Shown here one piece after another: positions 33,361 to 42,038 of a stretch of DNA of 42,562 nt. The notes below the pieces were generated by a model, which saw only the letters and a program-made list of their open reading frames with translations, was not told where the DNA came from and did not search any database. The stretch lies in contig JAHEJP010000003.1 of the NCBI GenBank assembly GCA_024638855.1, forward strand, positions 1 to 42,562, written 5' to 3'. Each line of letters starts with the position of its first letter. Position 1 is the first letter of the stretch. This DNA comes from Chloroflexota bacterium. GTDB lineage: Bacteria > Chloroflexota > Anaerolineae > Promineifilales > Promineifilaceae. The position numbers and the translations under genes are program-made.

Positions 33361-36300
33361 TCATTCTTCAGTATTGTTCTTGGAAAAAGTGACCAGCGGG
33401 ATGAGGTAGGTGTATTGAACATTAGACGGCAATAATTCGCCATAGGTACAAGTCACGTTGGCACCTTGAAATAAATCGCCTGTCAATTCAGTGCAACTTG
33501 TCCAGGGTCCGGCCGGTCCATCACCAATCGCCGAATAGGTTATGGTGCGGCTTTCACCGATTCTACTTGGGATGAACGATACACCGATATCTGGGCCGCC
33601 CCATGGCAAGGTTCCGACACCATCGACGTAGAGACTCTCGCCGTTAGAACCGTTCCCGTTTTCAGCCCCTGTCGTTCCCTTGGATGTATCGCCGCAAAAG
33701 GGACCATAAGCAAAGGTAATATGGTCCGTTCCCCGTTCCAACCATATCTGAAAGGTGAAGGTAGAAGCTGGATCACCAAAACGGGGCACATTTTCCCACT
33801 CGAGAACATCCCATGAACGTTCGCCATCGGTGACAGCGCCGATGTACCAATTACCGCCGCCACCCAGGTTAAGATCAGCCCACCAGGGAGCCAATATATT
33901 ATTGGGCGCGGCCGGATCAGGCAGGTTTTGGTTGAAGAACGAAGCCGACACGCCGCTGGTGGTTCCCATCTCAAAGGTGCCGTTTACCGACCAGAGACCT
34001 TCAGTATAATGCTCGCCCATATAGGTGATATCAAGACCTGAGACGAGAAAAGCCCCGTCGTCACAATTTGACGGGCATCCAGCCGGAGAAAAGCCTAATT
34101 CAGCCATCGATTGGAAGCCGAATAAAGTTAGCGGTTCGAGTTTGACCGACGGATCATTCGCGCCCGAAAGTTGGCCTGCTATGGTAAAGGCGTGATTCGA
34201 TTCTACGATCGCGCCTTCCAAGCCCCCCTCAACAAGCGTCAGCTGGCTCGGTAGATCTTCGGCCAGGATGAATGCAGAGTCCTGGTATGAGTTGTTGCTG
34301 ATTGTGATATTACAATGGGTCTCGTTACCAATGTCGAGCGTCGTCGGCGTGCACTCCTTGTCCAAAGTTAGCGCGGGTTCTGCACGTACGATGGTGATGG
34401 GAAATCGAAGCGAAATTTCATCGTTTGTCAGGAAAAGTGTTGCCGAACGATACTCGCCAATAGGTACGTGACGGGCATCGACCGTAATGTCAAACGTGCG
34501 ATCAGCTCCGGCCGCAATAGTGATTGATTCGGGAGCATGAACGGTTAGGTCCGCTGGGCTATCGACGACCGTTTGCCAGGTGGTCGATTGGAGTAATTCA
34601 CTATGGATAGTTCGCTTTACCGTAATTTGGCCAGGCATATCGGGCACGTAGAGACTTGGGTAGTTGGTATTCCAGAGCTCGTCCTTTAGAGAGTTGAAGC
34701 TTTCAACGCTGTCAGAGATCGTTAGTCCAGGATTGGTTAACCGGTTTAGATCAACCCGGCCGGAACCAGCGTTGAACGGCCCGGCCGGCGTATGGCCGTC
34801 TTGTTTCACAAGGTTTCCATTGGCCGTCATCATCAAAGCTGATTTTATCTGCCCTGGTGTCCAATCGGGATGGAGCGCCTTCACCAAGGCTGCGCTGCCA
34901 GCGACGATAGGGCTAGACATGGAAGTTCCCTGCATCGTCCGGAATAGCTGCCCGGTCGCCCCGCCGCTGATCGACGCCGGGGTTGGCGTATGGCCGGCGA
35001 AAATTTGAACGCCAGGAGCGGTGATATCTGGTTTGCTGATGCCCAGCTTCTGCCCTGGCCCACCTTTTGAGCTGAAGGAAGCCATCACATCCCCTTGTGT
35101 AACCGTAGCGGAACTGGCGCTGATAGTGGCGGATACGACCTCATGGTTGGCCATTAACTCCAGGAGACTTTGGCCGGCCGCATAATCCAGGTGCACACTG
35201 GGCAGGAAGTGATTGTCGGCTGCTAAATCCTGTTCGCTGGGATTGTAAAGCAGCATACCACCGGCGCCGCCAACGGCAACATGATAGCTCTTGGCCACGC
35301 GGGTCGATCCTCCGCGGCGACAAATGACGATTTCACCGTTGAAGGTGTCGACGGGGAAGGCGCTTGAACATGATTCCTGTCCGGCTGGAGGTAAGACCAC
35401 CCGGACCGGAGAGGGCAAACCGTTGGTCAATGTTGAACCTTCTAAGGTTAAACTCTCCTCGTCACCGGCCAGCGTGACCGTACTCATGAATTGGCGATTC
35501 GAAGTGCTGGCGGCAACCGTTGTTGTCCAGGGCCCTCGATGAGCGACAGTATTCAGAGCCCCACCGGAATTGCCGGCCGATGCAGCCACGAATACACCAT
35601 TCTCGTAAGCCACGCTGAAAGCCTGTTCTACGATATCTTGAAATGGATCTGCTCCGCCACTGATGGAGAAATTTAGGATATCTACTTCGTCGAGGATGGC
35701 CTGCTCGATAGCGGCTAAAGAGTCACTTTGATAACAACCGGCATCATTACATACTTTGTACATAATGACATGCGCACGTGGGGCGATACCGGTGACCGTG
35801 CCATGAGGCACTCCAAATACATTGGCCGATACGGCCCCATTGCCGGTAGCGGTACTGGAGGTATGCGTCCCGTGCCCATTGGCATCCCTGGCTGATGAAT
35901 ATTCGCTAACCTTCAATCCCAGGAGCGACTTGTAGGTATCGGTGAAATCATAGGCGCCGATTAACTTGTTGTTACATTCAAAGGGTGCATCGTTGATATT
36001 CCAGTTGGTGTTTCCAAAGTCACAGGTACTGCGCGGCGTAGCTGCAAATCCATTAGCCCCAGGCATAACGGGCGGAACCGGGTAAGGATCGCCATGAGGA
36101 TCGGGATCGGCATATGAAGGATGCTCTGGCCAAATGCCTGTGTCAATAATGCCGACGGTGACACCGGAACCGGCGAGTTCAGGGCCCCCCAATTCATTCC
36201 AAAAAACTGGCGCGCCGACAAATCCTGGGCTTGAATCGGTATCAGGTTGCATGAGCCGGTCGAGGTAAACGCCGGTTACGCCTTTTAGAGAGGCCAGGGA

Positions 36301-36669
36301 CTCAACTTTTTCGCCATCAACTACCAATGAAGCGCCATTGAATAATTGGAAGTTGTGGATTACATGGCCGCTGGTCGAGGCTTCTAAGAGCGACGAATTC
36401 ACGCCTTCTTCATACGTAACGATGACGCTGACATCCTCAAATTGCGCTGCTGGAATACCTTGGTTTGCATAGAAGGCTCCCGGGTCCACTGGCGTTGAGG
36501 CATCGATTTCCTTGGCATGGATCAACGAAGCATCTGCCAACGAAGTTGTTTTTGGGGTGGCAACCAGATGGCCACTTTCTTGGGCGGTGCCTGCCGAAGC
36601 AGATAGCACCAGGAGAATCATCAGGAGCAAGGTGGCGACAGTCCCTTTTCCCGATAGTTTATTAGGCAT
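33361..36669 (-). CDS. Secreted subtilisin-like serine protease (S8) with PA domain
   Basis: The 1,102-residue protein opens with a signal peptide (hydrophobic core about 10-25, ending A-S-A-G-T-A-Q). An I9-type prodomain follows at about 60-140. The catalytic triad is D176 (I-D-T-G-I-W-P), H266 (N-G-H-G-T-H-T) and S583 (G-T-S-M-S-S-P). A PA domain is inserted between His and Ser at about 410-520. After the protease come a fibronectin-like domain (about 660-760), a D-I-G-N-x-T-H-C-x-I-T-I-x-N repeat typical of surface proteins, and a Cys-containing beta domain with D-D-G-A-F. It should be an extracellular protease activated by prodomain removal. No sortase motif or C-terminal membrane anchor is visible. 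Confidence 0.92.
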   Translation of the reverse strand: MPNKLSGKGTVATLLLMILLVLSASAGTAQESGHLVATPKTTSLADASLIHAKEIDASTPVDPGAFYANQGIPAAQFEDVSVIVTYEEGVNSSLLEASTSGHVIHNFQLFNGASLVVDGEKVESLASLKGVTGVYLDRLMQPDTDSSPGFVGAPVFWNELGGPELAGSGVTVGIIDTGIWPEHPSYADPDPHGDPYPVPPVMPGANGFAATPRSTCDFGNTNWNINDAPFECNNKLIGAYDFTDTYKSLLGLKVSEYSSARDANGHGTHTSSTATGNGAVSANVFGVPHGTVTGIAPRAHVIMYKVCNDAGCYQSDSLAAIEQAILDEVDILNFSISGGADPFQDIVEQAFSVAYENGVFVAASAGNSGGALNTVAHRGPWTTTVAASTSNRQFMSTVTLAGDEESLTLEGSTLTNGLPSPVRVVLPPAGQESCSSAFPVDTFNGEIVICRRGGSTRVAKSYHVAVGGAGGMLLYNPSEQDLAADNHFLPSVHLDYAAGQSLLELMANHEVVSATISASSATVTQGDVMASFSSKGGPGQKLGISKPDITAPGVQIFAGHTPTPASISGGATGQLFRTMQGTSMSSPIVAGSAALVKALHPDWTPGQIKSALMMTANGNLVKQDGHTPAGPFNAGSGRVDLNRLTNPGLTISDSVESFNSLKDELWNTNYPSLYVPDMPGQITVKRTIHSELLQSTTWQTVVDSPADLTVHAPESITIAAGADRTFDITVDARHVPIGEYRSATLFLTNDEISLRFPITIVRAEPALTLDKECTPTTLDIGNETHCNITISNNSYQDSAFILAEDLPSQLTLVEGGLEGAIVESNHAFTIAGQLSGANDPSVKLEPLTLFGFQSMAELGFSPAGCPSNCDDGAFLVSGLDITYMGEHYTEGLWSVNGTFEMGTTSGVSASFFNQNLPDPAAPNNILAPWWADLNLGGGGNWYIGAVTDGERSWDVLEWENVPRFGDPASTFTFQIWLERGTDHITFAYGPFCGDTSKGTTGAENGNGSNGESLYVDGVGTLPWGGPDIGVSFIPSRIGESRTITYSAIGDGPAGPWTSCTELTGDLFQGANVTCTYGELLPSNVQYTYLIPLVTFSKNNTEE

Positions 36670-37085
36670 AATAATTGCTTCCTTCGGACTGTCTTATAAA
36701 TGAATGTTTTGGACCGCTGCCGAGTTTAAAAATAAATGGTTCTGGCCACAATTAGGCGAACGAAACTGGAACTTTGTTGTTTAGTTTGATCGATCGCAAA
36801 GTCGAATTCCATAGCGAAGAATTCCCACGGACTTTGGTAATCCGTACGTGGGTACTGGCTAATAGCAAAGGTGAAAAGCTTGCCTGCAAACCAGGATATT
36901 AACCTCAAAACATGACTAATTTCTCGAGGCTAATTCTCTTAGTTGGGCAGGTTCGTTCCCGGATGAGGTTTTAGTGAAACAGTGTGATGAAGACTCGTTC
37001 TTTGAGGTAGTTAGAGAGAGGCTGACTTCTCAAAGACTTGACGGGGGTGATGTAAATCTTGACGCTTGACCGGGCTTACTTATTA
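36670..37085. other. Noncoding region upstream of the subtilase gene
   Basis: No supported gene. A 60-codon minus-strand frame at 36726-36908 has no ribosome binding site or recognisable family and was not accepted. The region should contain the subtilase promoter, but I saw no consensus pair. It lies next to the pckA terminator. Confidence 0.35.
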
Positions 37086-37126
37086 AAAATAAAAAGCGGG
37101 TATGGGTCGATCTTCCCATACCCGCT
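37086..37126 (-). terminator. Intrinsic terminator of the aminotransferase-pckA operon
   Basis: On the minus strand a perfect 12-bp stem (AGCGGGTATGGG with its complement, 37126-37095, 8-nt loop) runs into TTTTTATTTTT. It begins 40 bp past the pckA stop codon and should end transcription before the subtilase gene. Confidence 0.9.
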
Positions 37127-37165
37127 GATGATCTGCTAACCAAGGGATATCGAAATGAGAATCGC

Positions 37166-38809
37166 TTAGATCACCGGACCCGCATCTCTGATTTCGACCG
37201 GGCAATCTTCGGCAAATTTTTTGAAGTTGTCAATGAAGCGAGAGGCTAACTGGCGATACTTACTATCGTATTCGTCCTTACTGGGCCAAGATTCGGACGG
37301 ATAGAGAACGCTTTCCGGCACATCTGGACAGCTCTTAGGCACTTGGAAACCAAAGACCGAGTCGGTGTAGTAATCAACGTCATTCAGCTCTCCGCTGAGA
37401 GCGGCATTTAATAGCCGGCGGGTATGCTGAATGCTTATGCGTTTGCCAATGCCATAAGATCCGCCGACCCAGCCGGTGTTGAGAATCCAACAAGTGACGC
37501 CAAATCGTTCAACTTTGCGCCGAAGTAAGTCGGCGTAAAACATGGGGCGGTGGACCATGAACGGCGCACCGAAACAGGCGCTGAACGTTATTTCCGGCTC
37601 TTCGCCCAAGCCCACTTCAGTACCACCCACTTTCGACGTGTATCCCGAGATGAAGTGATATACAGCCTGGTCAGGCGTCAACCTAGCTATAGGAGGCATT
37701 ACCCCTTGAGCGTCACAGGTCAACAAAATGATGTTTTTAGGGTGACCGCCCTTTTTTTCTGGAACCGCATTGCCGATGAATTCCAAGGGATAGGAGGCTC
37801 GAGTGTTTTCGGTGATTGCATCGTCGTCGAGGTCGATGAGTCGCGTGACGGGATCGTAGATTACATTTTCGAGAATGGTGCCGAAACTGCGGGTACAAGA
37901 GTAGATTTCTGGCTCGGCCGAAGACGATAGCTGAATGACCTTAGCATAGCAACCGCCTTCGAAGTTGAAGACGCCGTCGTCGCTCCAACCATGTTCGTCA
38001 TCGCCAATCAAGCCCCGACCCGGATCGGCCGAGAGGGTGGTTTTACCGGTGCCCGAAAGGCCAAAAAACAAACCCACATCACCTTCATCACCTTGATTGG
38101 CCGAACAATGCATGGTCATGACGCCTTCCAAGGGTAAGAGGTAGTTCATGACGGTGAAAATCGACTTCTTTATCTCGCCGCCATAGGCTGTGCCGCCGAT
38201 GAGGGCCAGTTGCTGTTCAAGATTCAGCAGGATAAAGGTGCCGGATCTCGTCCCATCGATCGATTCAAAAGCATTGAAAGATGGCGCGCATAAAACCGTG
38301 AATTCGGGTACATGGAGCCGGTACTCTTCGCGGTTTTTAAGCGATAAAAACATATTTCTGGCGAAGTGACTGTGCCAGGCGAATTCTGTGACAATCCGCA
38401 CCGGTAAACGGTAATCCGGATCGGCACCTGCATAACAATCCTGCACAAAGACATCTCGTCCTTGCAAAAAACCTTGCATACGATTGTAGACTTCGTTGAA
38501 CTGACCCGGACTGATCGGCCGGTTATAATCGCCCCACCAAATTCGGTCTTCAGAATCCGGATGGCGGACGACGAACTTGTCTTGAGCAGCTCGGGCAGTG
38601 TGTTTGCCGCTATCGACGATAATAGGCCCCATTTTTGATATGTGGCCTTCCGCGCGAAACACGATTTCTTCGTAAAGAGATTCTGTCGGCAGGTTCCAGT
38701 AGACCTTGCGTAAGTTCGTGAGCCCGTGGTTCTTCAACCCGTACTCACTGCTAAGCGCCGAGGCCTGGTTTTCTGCCGGAGATTTGATGTTCAATAAGTT
38801 GTTGCTCAT
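37166..38809 (-). CDS. pckA: Phosphoenolpyruvate carboxykinase (ATP)
   Basis: This 547-residue cytoplasmic enzyme converts oxaloacetate and ATP to PEP, CO2 and ADP, the entry step of gluconeogenesis. The kinase-type P-loop G-L-S-G-T-G-K-T-T-L is present with K256, followed by D-D-E-H-G-W, which belongs to the metal/ATP site. Upstream, G-G-x-x-Y-G-G-E-I-K-K-S-I-F marks the PEP-carboxykinase-specific region. Length and motifs are those of the ATP-dependent family, not the GTP one. Its ATG overlaps the stop of the upstream aminotransferase by 4 bp (ATGA), so translation is probably coupled. A strong terminator follows. Confidence 0.96.
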   Translation of the reverse strand: MSNNLLNIKSPAENQASALSSEYGLKNHGLTNLRKVYWNLPTESLYEEIVFRAEGHISKMGPIIVDSGKHTARAAQDKFVVRHPDSEDRIWWGDYNRPISPGQFNEVYNRMQGFLQGRDVFVQDCYAGADPDYRLPVRIVTEFAWHSHFARNMFLSLKNREEYRLHVPEFTVLCAPSFNAFESIDGTRSGTFILLNLEQQLALIGGTAYGGEIKKSIFTVMNYLLPLEGVMTMHCSANQGDEGDVGLFFGLSGTGKTTLSADPGRGLIGDDEHGWSDDGVFNFEGGCYAKVIQLSSSAEPEIYSCTRSFGTILENVIYDPVTRLIDLDDDAITENTRASYPLEFIGNAVPEKKGGHPKNIILLTCDAQGVMPPIARLTPDQAVYHFISGYTSKVGGTEVGLGEEPEITFSACFGAPFMVHRPMFYADLLRRKVERFGVTCWILNTGWVGGSYGIGKRISIQHTRRLLNAALSGELNDVDYYTDSVFGFQVPKSCPDVPESVLYPSESWPSKDEYDSKYRQLASRFIDNFKKFAEDCPVEIRDAGPVI

Positions 38810-40023
38810 AGCCAGTCCCTAATTAACTTGCGATCGCCAATGTAGATTTCATTCGGTGCATTGGGGTCGAGAGCCCATTTCAAACGCTCGACGCCTACTT
38901 TGATATCTTTAACTGAGCCCGCATAACTGAGGCGTAAATGACCTTCCATACCAAAGGCTGATCCTGGCACAGTTACGACCAACGCTTTCTCCAACAAAAA
39001 GGTCGCCAGGCTAACTGAGTTTTTCCCATATGCCCGAAAATCTGGTAGACAGTAGAAGGTGCCGTTTGGCTTGGATACCTTGATGTCGGTGAAGGCTTGC
39101 AACTCCTGCATCATGATATCTCGATTGTTTTGGATGGTTAGGCGTAAATTCTCCACCAAACTCTGCATACCTGTCAGGGCTCCTTCGGCCGCTGCCTGGG
39201 ATACCACGGATGGGCAAGAGGTGATCTGGCTTTGTACATTAGCCATCACTTCCACCAGCCGGCGGTTGCCGATAGCCCAACCAATGCGGAAACCCGTCAT
39301 GCCATATAATTTGGAAACCCCATTCACGACGATGATACGCGTGTTTTCCACGTCTTTGTCAGTGTAATTGTAGGCCGAGGGCGACTGCCTTCCATCAAAT
39401 ACCAGTCGATGATAAATATCGTCCAAGATCAGGTAGATATCTTTTCGCTCACAATATTCGACGATGTCGGCCACAAACGCATCGGAATACATCATGCCCG
39501 ATGGATTGTTTGGACTGTTGAGGATGATCGCTTTGGTATAGGAGCTGGTGGCCTCTTCGATTTCTGCCATTCGCGGCTGGAAGGTGCCATCTTCAGGGGT
39601 GACGATCACCGGGATCCCATAGACCATCTTGACCATCTCGGGATAGCTTACCCAGTAAGGGGCCATCAAGATAACCTCGTCTTGGGGGTTGAGGATCGAG
39701 AACAAGATATTGTAAATCGACTGCTTTGCCCCTGTCGAAACAATGACGTTTTCAGGTGCGACCAATCGTCCGTAATTTTCCTCCGTGTAGCGGATGATGG
39801 CTTTCTTGAGTGATGGAAGCCCATCGGTGGGGGCGTATTTGATATCGCCGGCCTTCAATTTAGCGGCCGAACCAAGAACGGCCGTGATCGGCGCCTTATT
39901 CTTTGGTTCTCCGCCACCAAGATGAACGACCGGCTCACCCTTCACTCGCAGAAGACGAGCCGCCTCGTTGAGTTTCAGGGTAGGCGACTCTTCAATTGAG
40001 CTGGCGAGCTTGCTGATGCTCAT
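38806..40023 (-). CDS. Class I/II aminotransferase, aspartate aminotransferase type
   Basis: The 405-residue PLP enzyme has N-S-P-N-N-P-S-G at about residues 168-175, the Y of D-D-I-Y, and K238 in V-S-K-L-Y-G-M-T-G-F-R-I-G-W, which forms the internal aldimine. R-L-S-Y-A near the C-terminus carries the Arg that binds the alpha-carboxylate. These match the class I subgroup containing aspartate aminotransferases. The operon argues for aspartate: the product oxaloacetate is the substrate of PckA, encoded next with a 4-bp overlap. GGAGGT precedes the start. Related aminotransferases act on other amino acids, so the specificity is inferred from context. Confidence 0.9.
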   Translation of the reverse strand: MSISKLASSIEESPTLKLNEAARLLRVKGEPVVHLGGGEPKNKAPITAVLGSAAKLKAGDIKYAPTDGLPSLKKAIIRYTEENYGRLVAPENVIVSTGAKQSIYNILFSILNPQDEVILMAPYWVSYPEMVKMVYGIPVIVTPEDGTFQPRMAEIEEATSSYTKAIILNSPNNPSGMMYSDAFVADIVEYCERKDIYLILDDIYHRLVFDGRQSPSAYNYTDKDVENTRIIVVNGVSKLYGMTGFRIGWAIGNRRLVEVMANVQSQITSCPSVVSQAAAEGALTGMQSLVENLRLTIQNNRDIMMQELQAFTDIKVSKPNGTFYCLPDFRAYGKNSVSLATFLLEKALVVTVPGSAFGMEGHLRLSYAGSVKDIKVGVERLKWALDPNAPNEIYIGDRKLIRDWL

Positions 40024-40116
40024 AAGCTGGAATACCTCCTATAAAAGTTTTCGCGGACCAAAGGCCTGCGTTTAGCGTTTGTGGTAGAACCATCTCACGC
40101 CGAAACAAATTCGACA

Positions 40117-40122
40117 ATTATA
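40117..40122 (-). promoter_or_regulatory. Likely -10 box of the aminotransferase-pckA operon
   Basis: TATAAT on the minus strand (40122-40117) is preceded after 17 bp by a poor -35 (TGGAAC, 40145-40140). The leader would be about 87 nt. A perfect 12-bp palindrome GCCATTAATGGC (40206-40217) lies farther upstream and might bind a regulator. Confidence 0.4.
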
Positions 40123-40235
40123 CTAGCCTGCGACGAACAGTTCCATAGCAGATTGTGAAACGATGAACGAATGCCGGCTTTGCCTAAACCCGGATGGGTT
40201 TCTGTGCCATTAATGGCCGTCTTTAAAAGCCGTCA

Positions 40236-40256
40236 CTGATGGTCAAAACCAGTCAG
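40236..40256 (-). terminator. Possible terminator of the sugar phosphorylase gene
   Basis: An 8-bp stem with one bulged base and a 4-nt loop overlaps the stop codon of the phosphorylase gene. On the minus strand it is followed by TGACGGCTTTT. The T run is short and offset, so this is a weak call. Confidence 0.3.
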
Positions 40257-42022
40257 CCGTTTTGCAACCAAAGAACTTCGAAGGGCTCCAGCTTCAATGG
40301 TAATTGGCCGTTGGAGGCGAAAAAGTTGCGCTTGTTGAGGAGATCGACCCAGTCACTTCCGGTTGCTCCGGGTATTGAGTTCAGGTCAATGGTTATTTGA
40401 TGTTCTTGGAACGTAACATTATGTAAACAAATAACGCGGACCTGCTCGTCAGGGGAGATCCGGCCGAGGGCGAATATCGCCTTGTGGCAAAATAGAACGA
40501 TTTGTTCGCCGTTTGGGTGAAAGGCAGGGCTGGATCTTCTGGCTGTCAGAAGCCGGCGACAACCCGTAAAAACTTGGTGTCGTAAATGGTCCGGTTCGGA
40601 TAAGGCGCTTTCCAATTCAACCAGGTCTAACTTTTCTCGGTTGACAGTTCGGGCTCTGCCCGTCACCGTGACGCCCTCGAGCCAGCCGCGGGATCCGAAG
40701 AGACTATGAAAGTAAATACCGGGTACGCCGCGCAAAGCCAACATGATGGCCTGGGAAGCAAGGAATCTTTTAGCGACAAAGGATGGATTCTCGCCGCTTA
40801 TGCCTGGCCTGGCTAGAGCATCAAGATAGTTGATATTTAGTTCGTAAGGAGTTCTCGAGCCATCGGCTTGCACTCTATATGAAACAAGACCACCCAAGGC
40901 TTCCACGTCATCGACCATGTGGTCGATCTCACCTTCACTCAAAATTCCACGAACGGGCGTTAGGCCAATCCCATCATGAGAAGCGAGGAAATTAAAATAG
41001 GTGGTTTGATTCCCGGGTAAGCTCAATGACTCCGCCCACCTTGACAGGTGTTCCGTATTGCCACTTTGGAAAGTATGTAAGGTAAGGGGAGGCAGAGAAA
41101 AGTTATATATCATTTGGGCTTCGTTTGTGCCGTCGCCAAAGTAAGAGATATTGTCTTGATGGGGAACATTGGTTTCGGTGATAAGGGCAACGTTGGGAGC
41201 TAATAGGTCCAGTACCTTGCGCATTAACTGGATGATACGATGCGTTTGGGGAAGGTGAATGCACGAGGTGCCAATTTCTTTCCAAATGAAGGCAATGGCA
41301 TCTAGGCGTATAAATTGTGCGCCTTTTGCTACATAAAATAATAAGATTTCTAAGACACTTAAGAGCAAATCGGGATTGGCAAAATTGAGATCGATTTGAT
41401 CGGCGCTGAAAGTCGTCCAGACTGACCTCTCAAGCGATCGTCCATTGCCAGCGGCTTGAAGTACGGGTGTTAGCAAGGGAGTAGTGCGGGGCCGGAAGAC
41501 GCTGGACAAGTCCGTAGTCGGTTCCACAACTGTGAAGAAATTCCGGTAAGGATCCTCATTAGCTAAAAAGCCTTTAAACCAGTCGCTCTCGGCCGATATA
41601 TGGTTGATCACAGCATCAAACATCAATTTGAATTGTTTACTGATTAGACTGATATCATCCCAACTACCCAGGTTTGGGTCGACCTGACGGTAATCAATGA
41701 TCGAAAAACCATCATCTGAAGAATAAGGGAAGAAGGGCAGGATGTGAATGGTGCTAATTACATCGGATATTTGAAGCTTCAGGAATTCTGCCAAGGTCGA
41801 TAAGGGAGCCTCACCCCTCGTTTGGACCATGTCACCGTAGGTGATCAAAACGCTGTCTGTTTCGTCGAAGCGGCCGGAAGAGGCTAATGGCGCTATAGCA
41901 GGATTTTCATCTTGAAAGTCGTCAAGCAATCGACACAGCTTCTCAAATGCCAACCGACCTTCTTCTTCACCATATAAGAACCGCAGGTCTTGCAAGAGCC
42001 GGTCTTGACGATTGGTCTTCAT
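40253..42022 (-). CDS. GH13_18 sugar phosphorylase (sucrose / glucosylglycerate phosphorylase-like)
   Basis: The 589-residue protein belongs to GH13 subfamily 18, which uses phosphate to split alpha-glucosides and release glucose 1-phosphate. The TIM-barrel catalytic residues are visible: nucleophile D241 in R-L-D-A-I-A-F, acid/base E283 in I-T-E-T-N, and D350 in S-H-D-G-I-G. The early motif H-I-L-P-F-F-P-Y-S-S-D-D-G-F is characteristic of this subfamily. Members act on sucrose, sucrose 6'-phosphate, glucosylglycerol or glucosylglycerate, and the motifs I can read do not decide between them. A GT4 glycosyltransferase gene ends 16 bp upstream, which makes a glucosylglycerate-type solute attractive. 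No signal peptide, so it is cytoplasmic. Confidence 0.85.
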   Translation of the reverse strand: MKTNRQDRLLQDLRFLYGEEEGRLAFEKLCRLLDDFQDENPAIAPLASSGRFDETDSVLITYGDMVQTRGEAPLSTLAEFLKLQISDVISTIHILPFFPYSSDDGFSIIDYRQVDPNLGSWDDISLISKQFKLMFDAVINHISAESDWFKGFLANEDPYRNFFTVVEPTTDLSSVFRPRTTPLLTPVLQAAGNGRSLERSVWTTFSADQIDLNFANPDLLLSVLEILLFYVAKGAQFIRLDAIAFIWKEIGTSCIHLPQTHRIIQLMRKVLDLLAPNVALITETNVPHQDNISYFGDGTNEAQMIYNFSLPPLTLHTFQSGNTEHLSRWAESLSLPGNQTTYFNFLASHDGIGLTPVRGILSEGEIDHMVDDVEALGGLVSYRVQADGSRTPYELNINYLDALARPGISGENPSFVAKRFLASQAIMLALRGVPGIYFHSLFGSRGWLEGVTVTGRARTVNREKLDLVELESALSEPDHLRHQVFTGCRRLLTARRSSPAFHPNGEQIVLFCHKAIFALGRISPDEQVRVICLHNVTFQEHQITIDLNSIPGATGSDWVDLLNKRNFFASNGQLPLKLEPFEVLWLQNG

Positions 42023-42038
42023 TGATTGTACCGGGCTG

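Noticed and set aside
36726-36908. A 60-codon minus-strand frame upstream of the subtilase gene
   Set aside because: No ribosome binding site, no family resemblance, and its composition resembles noncoding DNA.
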